A DNA stretch of 64,000 nt from Agromyces luteolus (GTDB taxonomy: Bacteria; Actinomycetota; Actinomycetes; Actinomycetales; Microbacteriaceae): NCBI RefSeq assembly GCF_009729855.1, contig NZ_WODA01000025.1, positions 558,001 through 622,000 of the forward strand, in the 5' to 3' direction. The position numbers and the translations under genes are program-made. Shown here piece by piece: positions 55,399 through 63,950 of this stretch (its first letter is position 1; every line of letters starts with the position of its first letter). Under the pieces are notes generated by a model. That model was not told where the DNA came from, did no database searches, and was given only the letters and a program-made list of their open reading frames with translations.

Positions 55399-55485
55399 TC
55401 ATCGCTGTCGGCCTGTCAACGTGAGAGCGTGGCGCGGAGCGGACCGCCCGGTCATTCATCCACACCGATCCGTCGCGGTCGCTCG

Positions 55486-55635
55486 TCAGCCGTCGAACAT
55501 CGGCGGGATGTACCCGTCCGGCGAACGGACCTTCCCACAGCGGTCGCACTCGTAGTAGCTGTCGCCGGTCTCCGGTTCGTGCTGCAGCACCCACTTGTGG
55601 ATGCCGATCCGGCATTCCCAGTTCCTCTCGGCCAT
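55486..55635 (-). CDS. 49-residue zinc-knuckle-like protein
   Basis: Read directly: MAERNWECRIGIHKWVLQHE then PETGDSYYECDRCGKVRSPD and GYIPPMFDG. A Cys near residue 8 with a His at 13 and the CxxC pair (30, 33) could bind zinc. GGAG lies about 7 nt before the ATG. Too short for most gene finders but has a good ribosome site, a full motif and codon use like its neighbours. Similar small zinc-ribbon proteins occur in actinobacteria; function unknown. Confidence 0.65.
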   Translation of the reverse strand: MAERNWECRIGIHKWVLQHEPETGDSYYECDRCGKVRSPDGYIPPMFDG

Positions 55636-55715
55636 GGCCCACTCCCGTCTCCGGGTCAGGGGGAACCGGGCCTCACGCTACTCCCCCGCGCGGCGTGCCG
55701 CGCCCTCGGATCGAC

Positions 55716-56666
55716 TCAGCGGTCGAGCCGCCCGAGCGCGGCCTCGGCCTCGTCGCGGGCGCGGGCCGACCGCGCGGCCTCGGCGGCCGCCGCCTCGCGG
55801 GCGCGCGTCGCGATGCGCAGCTCGCGCTCGGCCGGGCGGAGATCGTCGCGCACCTCCGAGAGGCGCCGCTCGAGCTCGTCGCGCTCGGTCTCGAGGTCGT
55901 CGAACCGGCGCACGGCGGCCTCGAGGCGAGCGGATGCCTCGGCGAGCGCGTGCTCGTCGTCGTCGGCGCGCTCGCGCGCCTGCCGCAGGGCTTCGTCGAG
56001 CCGGTCGCGTTCCCGTCGGGCCGCTACAGCGGCCCGCTCGGCGGCGGTCTCGCGTGCGCCGCCGCGGGAGGCTGCATCCGCTCGCCCCTCGCGCTTCTCG
56101 GCCCGCGTGTCAGCCCGCTCGACCGGGCGCTTCCCGAGGCGGCGCGGCGCGCCGGGCTCGTCGCCGCCGACGGCACCGGCGAGGTCGACCTCGATGCCGA
56201 CCGCGCGCAGCGCGCGCACGAGCCGACCGCTCGCGACGGCAGCGCCCGCCTCCTCGGACACGCTCGCGGCGACCAGCGTCTGCTCGACCTCGTCGAGCAC
56301 GGCGCGCGAGGGCTCGCGACCGGCGGCGTCCGCCAGCGACACCGCGAGCCGGACGAGGTCGGCGATGAGCTCGCGCCGCTCGGCGACGAGTGCGCCGAGC
56401 GCCCGCCCGTCGCCAGCGGCCTGCGCGTCGGCGAGCTCGCCGCCGAGGCCCACGAGGTCGCCCACGCGGTCGGGCTCATCGCGCGCGAGGCGGTTCACGA
56501 TCCACGCCGGGGGTGACGGACGACGCAGGGCGCCGATCTGCTTTGCGAGCGCGGTGCCTCCCGCGGTGCGCGCGTCAGCCGCACGCTCGTTGCGGGCCGC
56601 CGTGAACTCCTCGGGCACGAGCCCGTACAGCGCGTCGGCCGCCTCCGCCACCGGGTCGGTCGCCAT
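55716..56666 (-). CDS. Coiled-coil protein of unknown function
   Basis: 316 residues, no membrane segment or signal. N-terminus PVAEAADALYGLVPEEFTAARNE, then ~150 residues folded (SPPAWIVNRLARDEPDRV and EVEQTLVAASVSEEAG). From ~210 a basic then long Arg/Glu/Ala-rich coiled coil runs to the end (LETERDELERRLSEVRDDLR). The family appears in actinobacteria without known function; possibly a nucleoid- or membrane-linked scaffold. Confidence 0.65.
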   Translation of the reverse strand: MATDPVAEAADALYGLVPEEFTAARNERAADARTAGGTALAKQIGALRRPSPPAWIVNRLARDEPDRVGDLVGLGGELADAQAAGDGRALGALVAERRELIADLVRLAVSLADAAGREPSRAVLDEVEQTLVAASVSEEAGAAVASGRLVRALRAVGIEVDLAGAVGGDEPGAPRRLGKRPVERADTRAEKREGRADAASRGGARETAAERAAVAARRERDRLDEALRQARERADDDEHALAEASARLEAAVRRFDDLETERDELERRLSEVRDDLRPAERELRIATRAREAAAAEAARSARARDEAEAALGRLDR

Positions 56667-56707
56667 GCCTCCATCATGGCGCGGCGGACGCGCTCGGCGG
56701 CGGACGA

Positions 56708-57000
56708 GTTCGCAGGATCACACGCGCCGTCCCCGCGCCGGCGGACGCGAACCGCATCCCATCATGCGAACGCGAGCCTCCGGCAGGCACCCCGTGCTCG
56801 GTGGCCGGCACGGCCGCGCCGGTTCGCAGGACGAGACGCGTCATCCGCCCGCACAGCGAGGCATTCGGCGTCTCGTCCTGCGAACTCGATCCACTACGGA
56901 GCCGGTCGGCCGCGTCGGCCCCGCCGGCCGCGACCGGTTCGCAGGACGAGACCCCTCACGACCGTCGCCGAGGCCGCATGCGCCCCGTCGTCCTGCGAAC
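56708..57000. repeat. Cluster of three inverted-repeat elements
   Basis: This 370-bp gap without genes (56667-57036) holds three hairpin units. A: GTTCGCAGGAT/ATCATGCGAAC (56708-56718, 56761-56771). B: perfect 18-bp arms GTTCGCAGGACGAGACGC (56822-56839 and 56868-56885). C: perfect 13-bp arms GTTCGCAGGACGA (56937-56949 and 56988-57000). CCGGTTCGCAGGACGAGAC is a direct repeat at 56819 and 56934. The arms of all units point the same way. Confidence 0.85.
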
Positions 57001-57036
57001 GCGCGCCGCCCACGCCGGGAACGGACCCGCCCCGCC

Positions 57037-58698
57037 TCACACCGTCTCGAGGTACTTGTGCACCAGGCTCACGGCGACCGACCCCTGCCCGACCGCCGAG
57101 GCGACGCGTCGCATCACGTCGTGCCGCACGTCGCCCGCGGCGAAGATGCCGGGCACGCTCGCCTCCTGCGGGAACGGGTCGCGCTTCGGCCTCCAGCCGT
57201 GAGGGCGGCGACCGTCGTGCACGAGGTCCTGCCCGGTGAGCACGAACCCGTGGTCGTCGAGCTCGACGAGGTCCCGCACGAGGCCCGTGCCGGGCACCGC
57301 GCCGATGAAGACGAACATCGCGTCGGCCGGCAGTTCCTCCTCGCCGCCGGTGGCCATGTCGCTGACCGTGATCGCCTCGAGGTGGTCGTCGCCGGTGAGC
57401 GCGACCACGCGCGAGAAGGGGCGCACCGTGATGTTCGGCGCCGCCTCGATCTGGTCGATGAGGTACCGCGACATCGACGACTCGAGTCCCTCGCCGCGGA
57501 CCAGGATCGTGACCTCGGCCGCGTACCGCGACAGGAACATCGCGCCCTGGCCGGCCGAGTTCGCGCCGCCGACGACGGCCACGCGGCATCCGCTGTACGC
57601 CACCGCTTCTGAGGCCGCGGCGCCGTAGTAGACGGATGCCCCGAGCAGCCGCTCCTCGCCGGGCACGCCGAGCGTGCGCGCCGACACGCCCGTCGCGAGC
57701 ACGAGCGCGCGGCAGCGCAGCTCGCTGCCGTCGTCGAGCGCGACGATCTTGTACGAGTCCTCGAGCCGGATGCCGGTCACCGCCTGGGGACTCAGGATCT
57801 CGGCGCCGAGCCGCTTCGCCTGCGTCACGGCGCGCCGCGCGAGGTCGGCGCCGCTGATGCCGTTCGGGAAGCCGAGGTAGTTCTCGATGCGCGAGCTCGT
57901 GCCGGCCTGCCCGCCGGGCACCTCGCGCTCGACGACCGCGGTGCGCAGGCCCTCGGACGCGCCGTACACCGCGGCCGCGAGCCCCGCGGGCCCGGCGCCG
58001 ACGACGACCAGGTCGTAGAAGGGCTGCTGCGCCGGCGCCCGCAGGCCGATGCGCTCGGCGAGCTCGTGCAGGTCGGGGCAGAACAGGGTCGTGCCGTCGG
58101 GCAGGAACACGACGGGCAGCCTCCGCGTCCCGGTGGTCGAGGCCTCGACGAGTTCGCGCGCGCCCTCGTTCTTCTCGATGTCGAGCCACTGGTACGGGAT
58201 CTGGCTGCGCGCGAGGAAGTCCTTCACGGCGTGAGTCGTCGGCGACCACAGGGTGCCGGCCACGCGGATGCCCTCGTACACCGGCGGCGACGAGGCGCGC
58301 CAGTCGTCGAGCAGCTCGTCGATCACCGGGTAGAGCCGTTCCTCCGGCGGGTCCCACGGCTTCAGCAGGTAGTAGTCGAGCTCGAGCGCGTTGATCGACA
58401 TGATCGCGGCGTTCGTGTCGGCGTAGGCGGTCAGCAGCACGCGCTTGGCGTCGGGCACGAGCTTCAGCGCCTGCTCGAGGAACTCGGTGCCCGTCATGCC
58501 CGGCATCCGCTGGTCGACGAGGAGGAGCGCCACGGGCGTGCCGCGCTTGAGGTACTCCCCCACCGCGTCGAGGCCCTCCCGGCCCGAGGCCGCCTTCACG
58601 ATCCGGTAGTCGTCGCGGTAGCGCGCCTGCAGGTCGCGGGCGACCGCGTTGAGCACCTGGGGTTCGTCGTCGACCGTCATGATCACCGGCTTCGCCAC
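57037..58698 (-). CDS. Response regulator fused to a thioredoxin-reductase-like flavoprotein
   Basis: 553 residues. Receiver domain (1-~125): MTVDDEP acids, phospho-acceptor Asp62 in LLLVDQRMPGM, LTAYADT and KPWDPPEE. A thioredoxin-like/glutaredoxin segment (~135-220: IPYQWLDIEKNEGARELVE, RRLPVVFLPDG). A TrxR-type FAD/NAD(P) reductase (~225-553: VVGAGPAGLAAAVYG, VVGGANSAGQGAMFLS, PGIFAAGD). The TrxR redox CxxC is missing: its place reads VYYGAAASEA. GTG start 3 bp after the HK stop, with GGGGAGG. A known fusion type in actinobacteria; here probably senses rather than reduces disulfides. Confidence 0.88.
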   Translation of the reverse strand: MAKPVIMTVDDEPQVLNAVARDLQARYRDDYRIVKAASGREGLDAVGEYLKRGTPVALLLVDQRMPGMTGTEFLEQALKLVPDAKRVLLTAYADTNAAIMSINALELDYYLLKPWDPPEERLYPVIDELLDDWRASSPPVYEGIRVAGTLWSPTTHAVKDFLARSQIPYQWLDIEKNEGARELVEASTTGTRRLPVVFLPDGTTLFCPDLHELAERIGLRAPAQQPFYDLVVVGAGPAGLAAAVYGASEGLRTAVVEREVPGGQAGTSSRIENYLGFPNGISGADLARRAVTQAKRLGAEILSPQAVTGIRLEDSYKIVALDDGSELRCRALVLATGVSARTLGVPGEERLLGASVYYGAAASEAVAYSGCRVAVVGGANSAGQGAMFLSRYAAEVTILVRGEGLESSMSRYLIDQIEAAPNITVRPFSRVVALTGDDHLEAITVSDMATGGEEELPADAMFVFIGAVPGTGLVRDLVELDDHGFVLTGQDLVHDGRRPHGWRPKRDPFPQEASVPGIFAAGDVRHDVMRRVASAVGQGSVAVSLVHKYLETV

Positions 58699-58701
58699 GG
58701 C

Positions 58702-60948
58702 TCAGTCCTCCCCGCCGTCCGGCTCGTCGCCGGGCGTCGAATCGATCGGCAGGCGCACCGTGAAGCACGTCCGCCCCGGCACCGAGTCGACCGTCATGTC
58801 GCCGTGGTGCTTCTTCACGACGATGTTCCGCGAGATCGGCAGGCCGAGCCCGGTGCCCTCGCCGACCGGCTTCGTCGTGAAGAACGGGTCGAAGAGCACG
58901 ACCATGTTCTCGGGCGGGATGCCCGGTCCGTCGTCCTCGATCTGCACCTCGACCACGTCGTCGTCGCGCCGGGCGCGGACCGTCAGGTTCCCACGCCCGC
59001 CCATCGCGTCGATCGCGTTGTCGATGAGGTTGGTCCACACCTGGTTCAGCTCGCTGGCGTACGCCTGGATCGCGGGCAGGTCGGCGTCGTACTCGCGGAC
59101 CACGTGCACGCCGGCCTTGAGCTTGTTGTGCAGGATGATCAGCGTGTTGTCGAGGCCGCGCCGCACGTCGACGTCCTGAACCGGGGTCTGGTCCATGTAG
59201 GTGTAGGTCTTCAGCGCCTTCACGAGGTCGACGATCCGGGTCGTGCCGACCGCGACCTCCGACAGCAGCGTGTAGATGAGGAACTTCAGGCCCAGCCACT
59301 CGACGACGACCGACGCCTCCTCGCCGACGAACGTCGCGGCGAGGTCGTCGAGGTCGTCGACCGACAGCCCGAGGCTGACGACCGAGGGCGCGAGCTCGCC
59401 GGCGTCGGCTACGCCGTGCTCGTCGAGCCAGTCCTCGGCCTCGGCCTCGCGGTCGCTGCGTTCGAGCGCCCCGAGCTCGAGCGGCGCGTCGGCGCGGTCG
59501 ACGGCCAGCCGGTCGAGCGCGCGGAGGTGCTCGAGCTTCGACCCGTAGAGCCCGAGACGGCCGAGCTGGAGCTGCGCCTCCTGCAGCTTCGCGAAGACCG
59601 CCATCGCCTGCGAGGCGCCTCGCTGGGCCGCGGATGCCGGGTTGTTCAACTCGTGCGCCATGCCGGCGCTCAGCTTGCCGAGCGATGCCATCTTCTCCTG
59701 GAGGATCAGCTGGTCCTGCATCTGGCCGATCTGCGCGAGCGTCTGCTCGAGCACCGAGTTCTTGCCGCGGAGCTCGTCGGTGCGCTCCCGGAGCTGCTGC
59801 TCGCTCTGCAGGAGTGCCTCCTCGGCCGCCTTGCGCTCGCCGATGTCGCGGATGATGCCCGTGTAGTAGCGGTCCTCGTGCACCGTCCACGTCGACAGCG
59901 ACAGCTCGATCGGGATCTGCTCGCCCGACTTCGTGATCGCGGAGAGCTCGACCGTGGTGCCGATCACGTGCGCCTCGCCGGTCTCGGTGTAGCGCTTGAT
60001 GCCCGCCCGGTGCAGCTCGTGGAACTCGGGCGGGATCACGAGCTCGAGCTGCTGCCCGACGGCCTCCTCCTCGGTGTAGCCGAGGATCCGCGTGGCCGCC
60101 GAGTTCCACGACATGATGCGGCCCGTGTGGTCGGCGGAGATGATCGCGTCGATCGCCGACTCGGTGACCGACCGGAACTTCTGCTCGGCCTGCTTGCGCT
60201 CGCTGATGTCGCGGATGATGCCGGTGTAGTAGCGGTCCTCGTCGAGGAACCAGGTCGCGAGCGAGAGCTCGATCGGGAACTCCGAGCCGTCGCGGCGGAT
60301 GGCGGCGAGCTCGACGGTCGAGCCGATGACGTGGGTCTCGCCGCCGGTGCTGACGCGGTGGATGCCGGTGCGGTGCAGGTCGCGGAACCGCTCGGGGATC
60401 ACGAGTTCGAGCCGCTGCCCGATCGCCTCGGACTCGGTGTGGCCGAACAGGGCGGTGGCCGCACTGTTCCAGCTCCGGATGATCCCCTCGTCGTCCGCGG
60501 AGATGATCGCGTCGATCGCCGACTCCATGACCGAGCGGAACTTCGCCTCGGACTCGCGCAGCGCCATCCGCACCTTCGACACCGTGACCTGGCGCTCGAT
60601 GCGGGCGAGGACTTCGCGGGCGTCGAACGGGATGCCGATCAGGTCGTCGCCGGCCTCGAGCCCGCGCACGCGCGTCTCGACGTCGGCGTCGGCCGCCATG
60701 AAGATGACCGGCAGGTCGTGCGTCTCGTCGGCCCGGTGCAGCTCGGCGGCGAGCGCGAACGCGTCGGCACCCCGCAGGCCGGCATCGAGGACGATCAGGT
60801 CGGGGCCGTGCGCGAGGGCCGCGTGCGCGTGCGCCAGGTCGCCCTGCGCCGTGACCACCGTGTAGCGGTCCTCCGCGAGGATGCCGCTGAGGTCCGCGAT
60901 CGCGTCGGCGTCGTCGGAGATCACGAGGATCGAGCCGAGCTGGGCCAC
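58702..60948 (-). CDS. Hybrid histidine kinase with receiver and two PAS domains
   Basis: 748 residues, no membrane helix. Receiver (1-120; LIVLDAGLRG Asp), two near-identical PAS domains (~138-255 and ~262-380), coiled helices, HisKA-like MAHELNNPASAAQ, a long insert with Asp/Glu-rich (GELAPSVVSLGLSVDDLD), then HATPase: NLIDNAIDAMGG, DDGPGIPPEN and GTGLGLPIS. A cytosolic sensor. Its output is probably the adjacent response regulator fusion. GTG start with GAGGAGG. Confidence 0.9.
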   Translation of the reverse strand: MAQLGSILVISDDADAIADLSGILAEDRYTVVTAQGDLAHAHAALAHGPDLIVLDAGLRGADAFALAAELHRADETHDLPVIFMAADADVETRVRGLEAGDDLIGIPFDAREVLARIERQVTVSKVRMALRESEAKFRSVMESAIDAIISADDEGIIRSWNSAATALFGHTESEAIGQRLELVIPERFRDLHRTGIHRVSTGGETHVIGSTVELAAIRRDGSEFPIELSLATWFLDEDRYYTGIIRDISERKQAEQKFRSVTESAIDAIISADHTGRIMSWNSAATRILGYTEEEAVGQQLELVIPPEFHELHRAGIKRYTETGEAHVIGTTVELSAITKSGEQIPIELSLSTWTVHEDRYYTGIIRDIGERKAAEEALLQSEQQLRERTDELRGKNSVLEQTLAQIGQMQDQLILQEKMASLGKLSAGMAHELNNPASAAQRGASQAMAVFAKLQEAQLQLGRLGLYGSKLEHLRALDRLAVDRADAPLELGALERSDREAEAEDWLDEHGVADAGELAPSVVSLGLSVDDLDDLAATFVGEEASVVVEWLGLKFLIYTLLSEVAVGTTRIVDLVKALKTYTYMDQTPVQDVDVRRGLDNTLIILHNKLKAGVHVVREYDADLPAIQAYASELNQVWTNLIDNAIDAMGGRGNLTVRARRDDDVVEVQIEDDGPGIPPENMVVLFDPFFTTKPVGEGTGLGLPISRNIVVKKHHGDMTVDSVPGRTCFTVRLPIDSTPGDEPDGGED

Positions 60949-60999
60949 GGAGTCCTCCTCCCCGTCGTCCGCGTCGTCGTCGCTGGTCGCTTCCCGGCC

Positions 61000-61053
61000 A
61001 CCCTATCGACGCGGACGAGCCCGGGACTGTCCCCCGTCCGGGGCGGTCCGGCC
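61000..61053. other. Kinase promoter region and stem-loop
   Basis: A TAGGGT box (minus strand, near 61006-61001) lies about 50 nt before the kinase start. GGACTGTCCCCCG/CGGGGCGGTCC at about 61024-61050 is an imperfect stem that may end the next gene upstream. Confidence 0.4.
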
Positions 61054-61368
61054 TCAGGCCGGCGTCGAGAGGAGGGCGGTGGCGAGGATCGCGATCTGGC
61101 CGAGGAGCACGAAGGCGCCGAGGATGATCGCCGTGAGCGACAGCCAGCCCGGCCCCGTGACCGGGTCGGCGCGGAACTGGCGGCGCCCGACAACCCCGAG
61201 CACGATCGCGATCGCCGCGACGGGCAGCGCCCACCACGAGGGCAGGAGGAACGCGAACACGGCGAGCGCGATGCCGATGATCGCGGCGAGCGACGGCCGC
61301 CGCGTCGGCTCGCCGTCGCCCGGGATCCCGCTGCCCGGCCGGAAGCCCCCGCCACCGCCTCCGCTCAC
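61054..61368 (-). CDS. Small DUF4190-like membrane protein
   Basis: About 104 residues. Gly-rich N-terminus, then two to three helices: SLAAIIGIALAVFAFLLPSW, LPVAAIAIVLGVVGRRQF, and LTAIILGAFVLLGQIAILAT. No in-frame ATG lies near; I chose GTG at 61368 (VSGGGGGGFRPG), while a frame continuing to 61488 is possible. Its stop codon lies in a small hairpin. Confidence 0.65.
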   Translation of the reverse strand: MSGGGGGGFRPGSGIPGDGEPTRRPSLAAIIGIALAVFAFLLPSWWALPVAAIAIVLGVVGRRQFRADPVTGPGWLSLTAIILGAFVLLGQIAILATALLSTPA

Positions 61369-61592
61369 GTCGAACCCGCCCGTCGCCCACGCTGCCGATG
61401 CGTCATGGCCCCAGTCAATCGCACTCGCGGTGCGAAGCGAGCGGATGCCTCGGCTCGGCGCTCGAGGGACCCCGCGTTCGGGTGCCACCGGTCCGACACG
61501 CCCGCGCTCGCCGCTCGCCCGGGTGGGGTTCCCTGACTACATTCGGCCACGAGACACGGCCGCGGGGGGCGACGAGAACGGAGCGAACGCGA

Positions 61593-62285
61593 ATGACCGG
61601 ACCCGAACCTGCACGCAGCCCGGAGGTCGACGCGCCCCCCACCGGTGAGGACGCGTCGTATCGGAGCGACGCCGTCGACGAGCTCGTCGCGCGCATCGTC
61701 GCCGACGAGGTCGCCGAGCTCCGACGCGGTTTCGCCTCGGGCGCCGAGTTCGCCGTGACCCGCAGCAGCCCCTCGAGCGAGCAGATGCTGCACCGCCTGG
61801 AGTGCGCCTCGATCGAGTCGCACCTGGACCGGCCGTCCAAGTGGACCGCACCGCACCGGCGGCGCCTCGCGTCGAACCCGGCGTACCGGATGCCGTTGCC
61901 GACGTTGATCACGCGCCGGGCCGCGCGCGACCTGGCCGGCGTGCGCTCGTGCCGGGTGTGCTGGCCGAACCCGACGGGAGGCGAACCCCGGCCGCTCCGT
62001 CGGCTGTCGGCCAGGAGCCTCGGCCCGCAGCACGTGGGTCACGTGCTCGCCCGGCCCGACGGGGAGTCGATCGGGACGATCGTGCGGTGGTCGGCGCGCA
62101 CCGGCGCCGACCTGTTCGGCGTCGAGCACGACGAGATCGAGATCGTGACCTCGACGGGCGTCGAGACGGTCGGGCCCGACGATCACGTCACGATCTGGGA
62201 CCTGCCGACCGACGAGCAGGCGATCCGGCGCAAGGCGCAGCTCGTGCAGCGGCTCGCCGGCGACGGCGGCGCGACGGCAGGCTGA
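61593..62285 (+). CDS. Hypothetical protein with Cys/His motifs
   Basis: 230 residues, no membrane segment. Acidic N-terminus, a helix ELVARIVADEVAELRRGF, then LECASIESHLD and SCRVCWPNPTGG (Cys and His spaced like a metal site), LGPQHVGHVLARPDGESIG and VGPDDHVTIWDLPTDEQ. GGAG 9-12 nt before the ATG. A TACATT box at about 61537 could be the -10. No family recognised; cytosolic. Confidence 0.6.
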   Translation: MTGPEPARSPEVDAPPTGEDASYRSDAVDELVARIVADEVAELRRGFASGAEFAVTRSSPSSEQMLHRLECASIESHLDRPSKWTAPHRRRLASNPAYRMPLPTLITRRAARDLAGVRSCRVCWPNPTGGEPRPLRRLSARSLGPQHVGHVLARPDGESIGTIVRWSARTGADLFGVEHDEIEIVTSTGVETVGPDDHVTIWDLPTDEQAIRRKAQLVQRLAGDGGATAG

Positions 62286-62318
62286 GCTCAGGAGGCGCCG
62301 CGCGACCGGCGACGCGGT

Positions 62319-63722
62319 TCATCCGTCGAGCCAGGGCTCGGGCCATCCGCCCCGCCCGTCGATGAGCGCGTCGGCGGCCGACGGCCCCCAGGTGCCCGGC
62401 TCGTACGGCTGCACCGGGGGCGGCGCGTCCAGCAGACGCTGGATGACCGCCCACTCGGCGTCGATCGTGTCCTGGCTGGCGAACCGCATCCCGCCGCCGG
62501 CGAGCGCCGCCTCGAAGAGCACCTCGTACGGCGTCGGCGACTCCCCCGGTGTCGCCGCGAAGCCGACGTCGAGTTCGGCCAGCTCGGGGGTCGCGGCATC
62601 CACGCGCTGTGCCGCGAGCGCCACGCGGACGCCGAAGGTCGGACCGAGCCGCACGACCAGCTCGTTCGTCGGCGGTGCCTCGCCGCGCAGGCCGAACCCG
62701 AGCGACGGCGCCTCGCGGAAGACGACGCGCACCTCCGTCTCGGTCGCCCGGAGCTTCTTCCCCGTGCGGATGAAGAACGGCACGCCCTCCCACCGCGGGT
62801 TGTCGATGCGAAGCTCGAGCGCCGCGAACGTCTCGGTCGTCGAGTCGGCGGCCACGCCGTCGACGTCACGGTACCCCCGGTACTGCCCGCGGACGTACCG
62901 GGCCGGATCGACCGGCACGATCTCGCGCAGCAGCTCGGTCCGCCGCCGACCGAGCGACGAGCGATCCCCGTAGTCCGGCGCCTCCATTGCGACCGCCACG
63001 ACGACCTGCATCAGGTGGTTCACGACGACGTCGCGGAGCGCCCCGACCGGGTCGTAGAAGTGGCCGCGATCGTCGACGCCGAACGCCTCGGTCATCGAGA
63101 TCTCCACGTGGTCGATGTAGTCGCGGTTCCAGACCGGCGCGAGGAGCGTGTTCGCGAAGCGCAGGAACGGGATCTCCTCGAGGCCGACCTTGCCGAGGTA
63201 GTGGTCGACGCGAAGCAGCTGCGACTCGTCGACGACCGAGTGCAGCTCGGCGGCGAGCGCCTTCGCCGAGGCGAGGTCGTGCCCGAACGGCTTCTCGATC
63301 ACGAACCGCGCGTTGGTCGCGAGCCCGGCGCCGGCGACGCCCTTCACGACGGTCGCGAACAGGTTCGGCGGCACCTCGAGGTAGAAGAGCGGATGCTCCG
63401 CCCCGCCCATCGCCTGCTTCACGCCGTCGTACGTCTCGGGCTTGCCGAAGTCGCCGTGCGCATACGACATGCGGTCCATCAGGCGCGCGAAGACGGCCTC
63501 GTCGAGGTCGCCCTCCTGCGCGGTGATGCTCTCGCGGGCGCGCTGCGCCAGCTGGTCCTTCGTCCAGTCCTCGAACGCGACGCCGACGATCGGGCAGTCG
63601 AGCAGCCCCCGCTCCTCGAGTCGGTACAGCGAGTGGAAGGTCTTGACGCGTGCGAGGTCGCCGGTGATGCCGAAGATCACCATGACGTCGCGGCGCGCGG
63701 TCGTGTGATCCGTTGCCCCCAT
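62319..63722 (-). CDS. zwf: Glucose-6-phosphate 1-dehydrogenase
   Basis: 467 residues, first step of the oxidative pentose phosphate pathway. NADP-binding FGITGDLARVKTF, VIEKPFGHDLASA, the catalytic RVDHYLGK and FLRFANTLLAPVWNRDYI. The ATG at 63722 (MGATDHTTARR) is used; a frame to 63758 is possible. Divergent from tRNA-Leu by 111 bp. The usual opcA and tal/tkt neighbours are absent in this window. Confidence 0.95.
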   Translation of the reverse strand: MGATDHTTARRDVMVIFGITGDLARVKTFHSLYRLEERGLLDCPIVGVAFEDWTKDQLAQRARESITAQEGDLDEAVFARLMDRMSYAHGDFGKPETYDGVKQAMGGAEHPLFYLEVPPNLFATVVKGVAGAGLATNARFVIEKPFGHDLASAKALAAELHSVVDESQLLRVDHYLGKVGLEEIPFLRFANTLLAPVWNRDYIDHVEISMTEAFGVDDRGHFYDPVGALRDVVVNHLMQVVVAVAMEAPDYGDRSSLGRRRTELLREIVPVDPARYVRGQYRGYRDVDGVAADSTTETFAALELRIDNPRWEGVPFFIRTGKKLRATETEVRVVFREAPSLGFGLRGEAPPTNELVVRLGPTFGVRVALAAQRVDAATPELAELDVGFAATPGESPTPYEVLFEAALAGGGMRFASQDTIDAEWAVIQRLLDAPPPVQPYEPGTWGPSAADALIDGRGGWPEPWLDG

Positions 63723-63815
63723 GGGCGGCAGTCTGGCCGAGGGCGCGCGCGACGACAAGAGGCGGATGCCTCTGGCGTCCGCGCCTCCGTGCCGGGTCGG
63801 CGCCCCACCGCCGCC

Positions 63816-63821
63816 TAGACT
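63816..63821 (+). promoter_or_regulatory. -10 box for tRNA-Leu
   Basis: TAGACT, 12 nt upstream of the mature 5' end. Confidence 0.55.
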
Positions 63822-63833
63822 GAACGGGCACTC

Positions 63834-63915
63834 GCGGGAGTGGTGGAATCGGCAGACACGCAGGATTTAGGTTCCTGTGCCTTCGGGCGTGAGGGTTCAA
63901 GTCCCTCCTTCCGCA
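63834..63915 (+). tRNA. tRNA-Leu (TAG)
   Basis: About 82 nt. GCGGGAG pairs with CTTCCGC; D-arm TGGTGGAATCGGCAGACA; anticodon stem CAGGA/TCCTG with loop TTTAGGT, anticodon TAG; variable arm TGCCTTCGGGCG; T-arm GAGGGTTCAAGTCCCTC. CCA not encoded. Confidence 0.97.
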
Positions 63916-63920
63916 CTCAG

Positions 63921-63950
63921 CTCGGCTCGACTCGGCTCGGCTCGACTCGC
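63921..63950. repeat. 15-bp tandem repeat after tRNA-Leu
   Basis: CTCGGCTCGACTCGG then CTCGGCTCGACTCGC, 14 of 15 identical. 63951-64000 shows nothing I can assign. Confidence 0.7.

Noticed and set aside
56894..61390. 1498-codon minus-strand frame
   Set aside because: It is a different frame of the kinase/regulator pair; Arg/Pro-rich with no domains.
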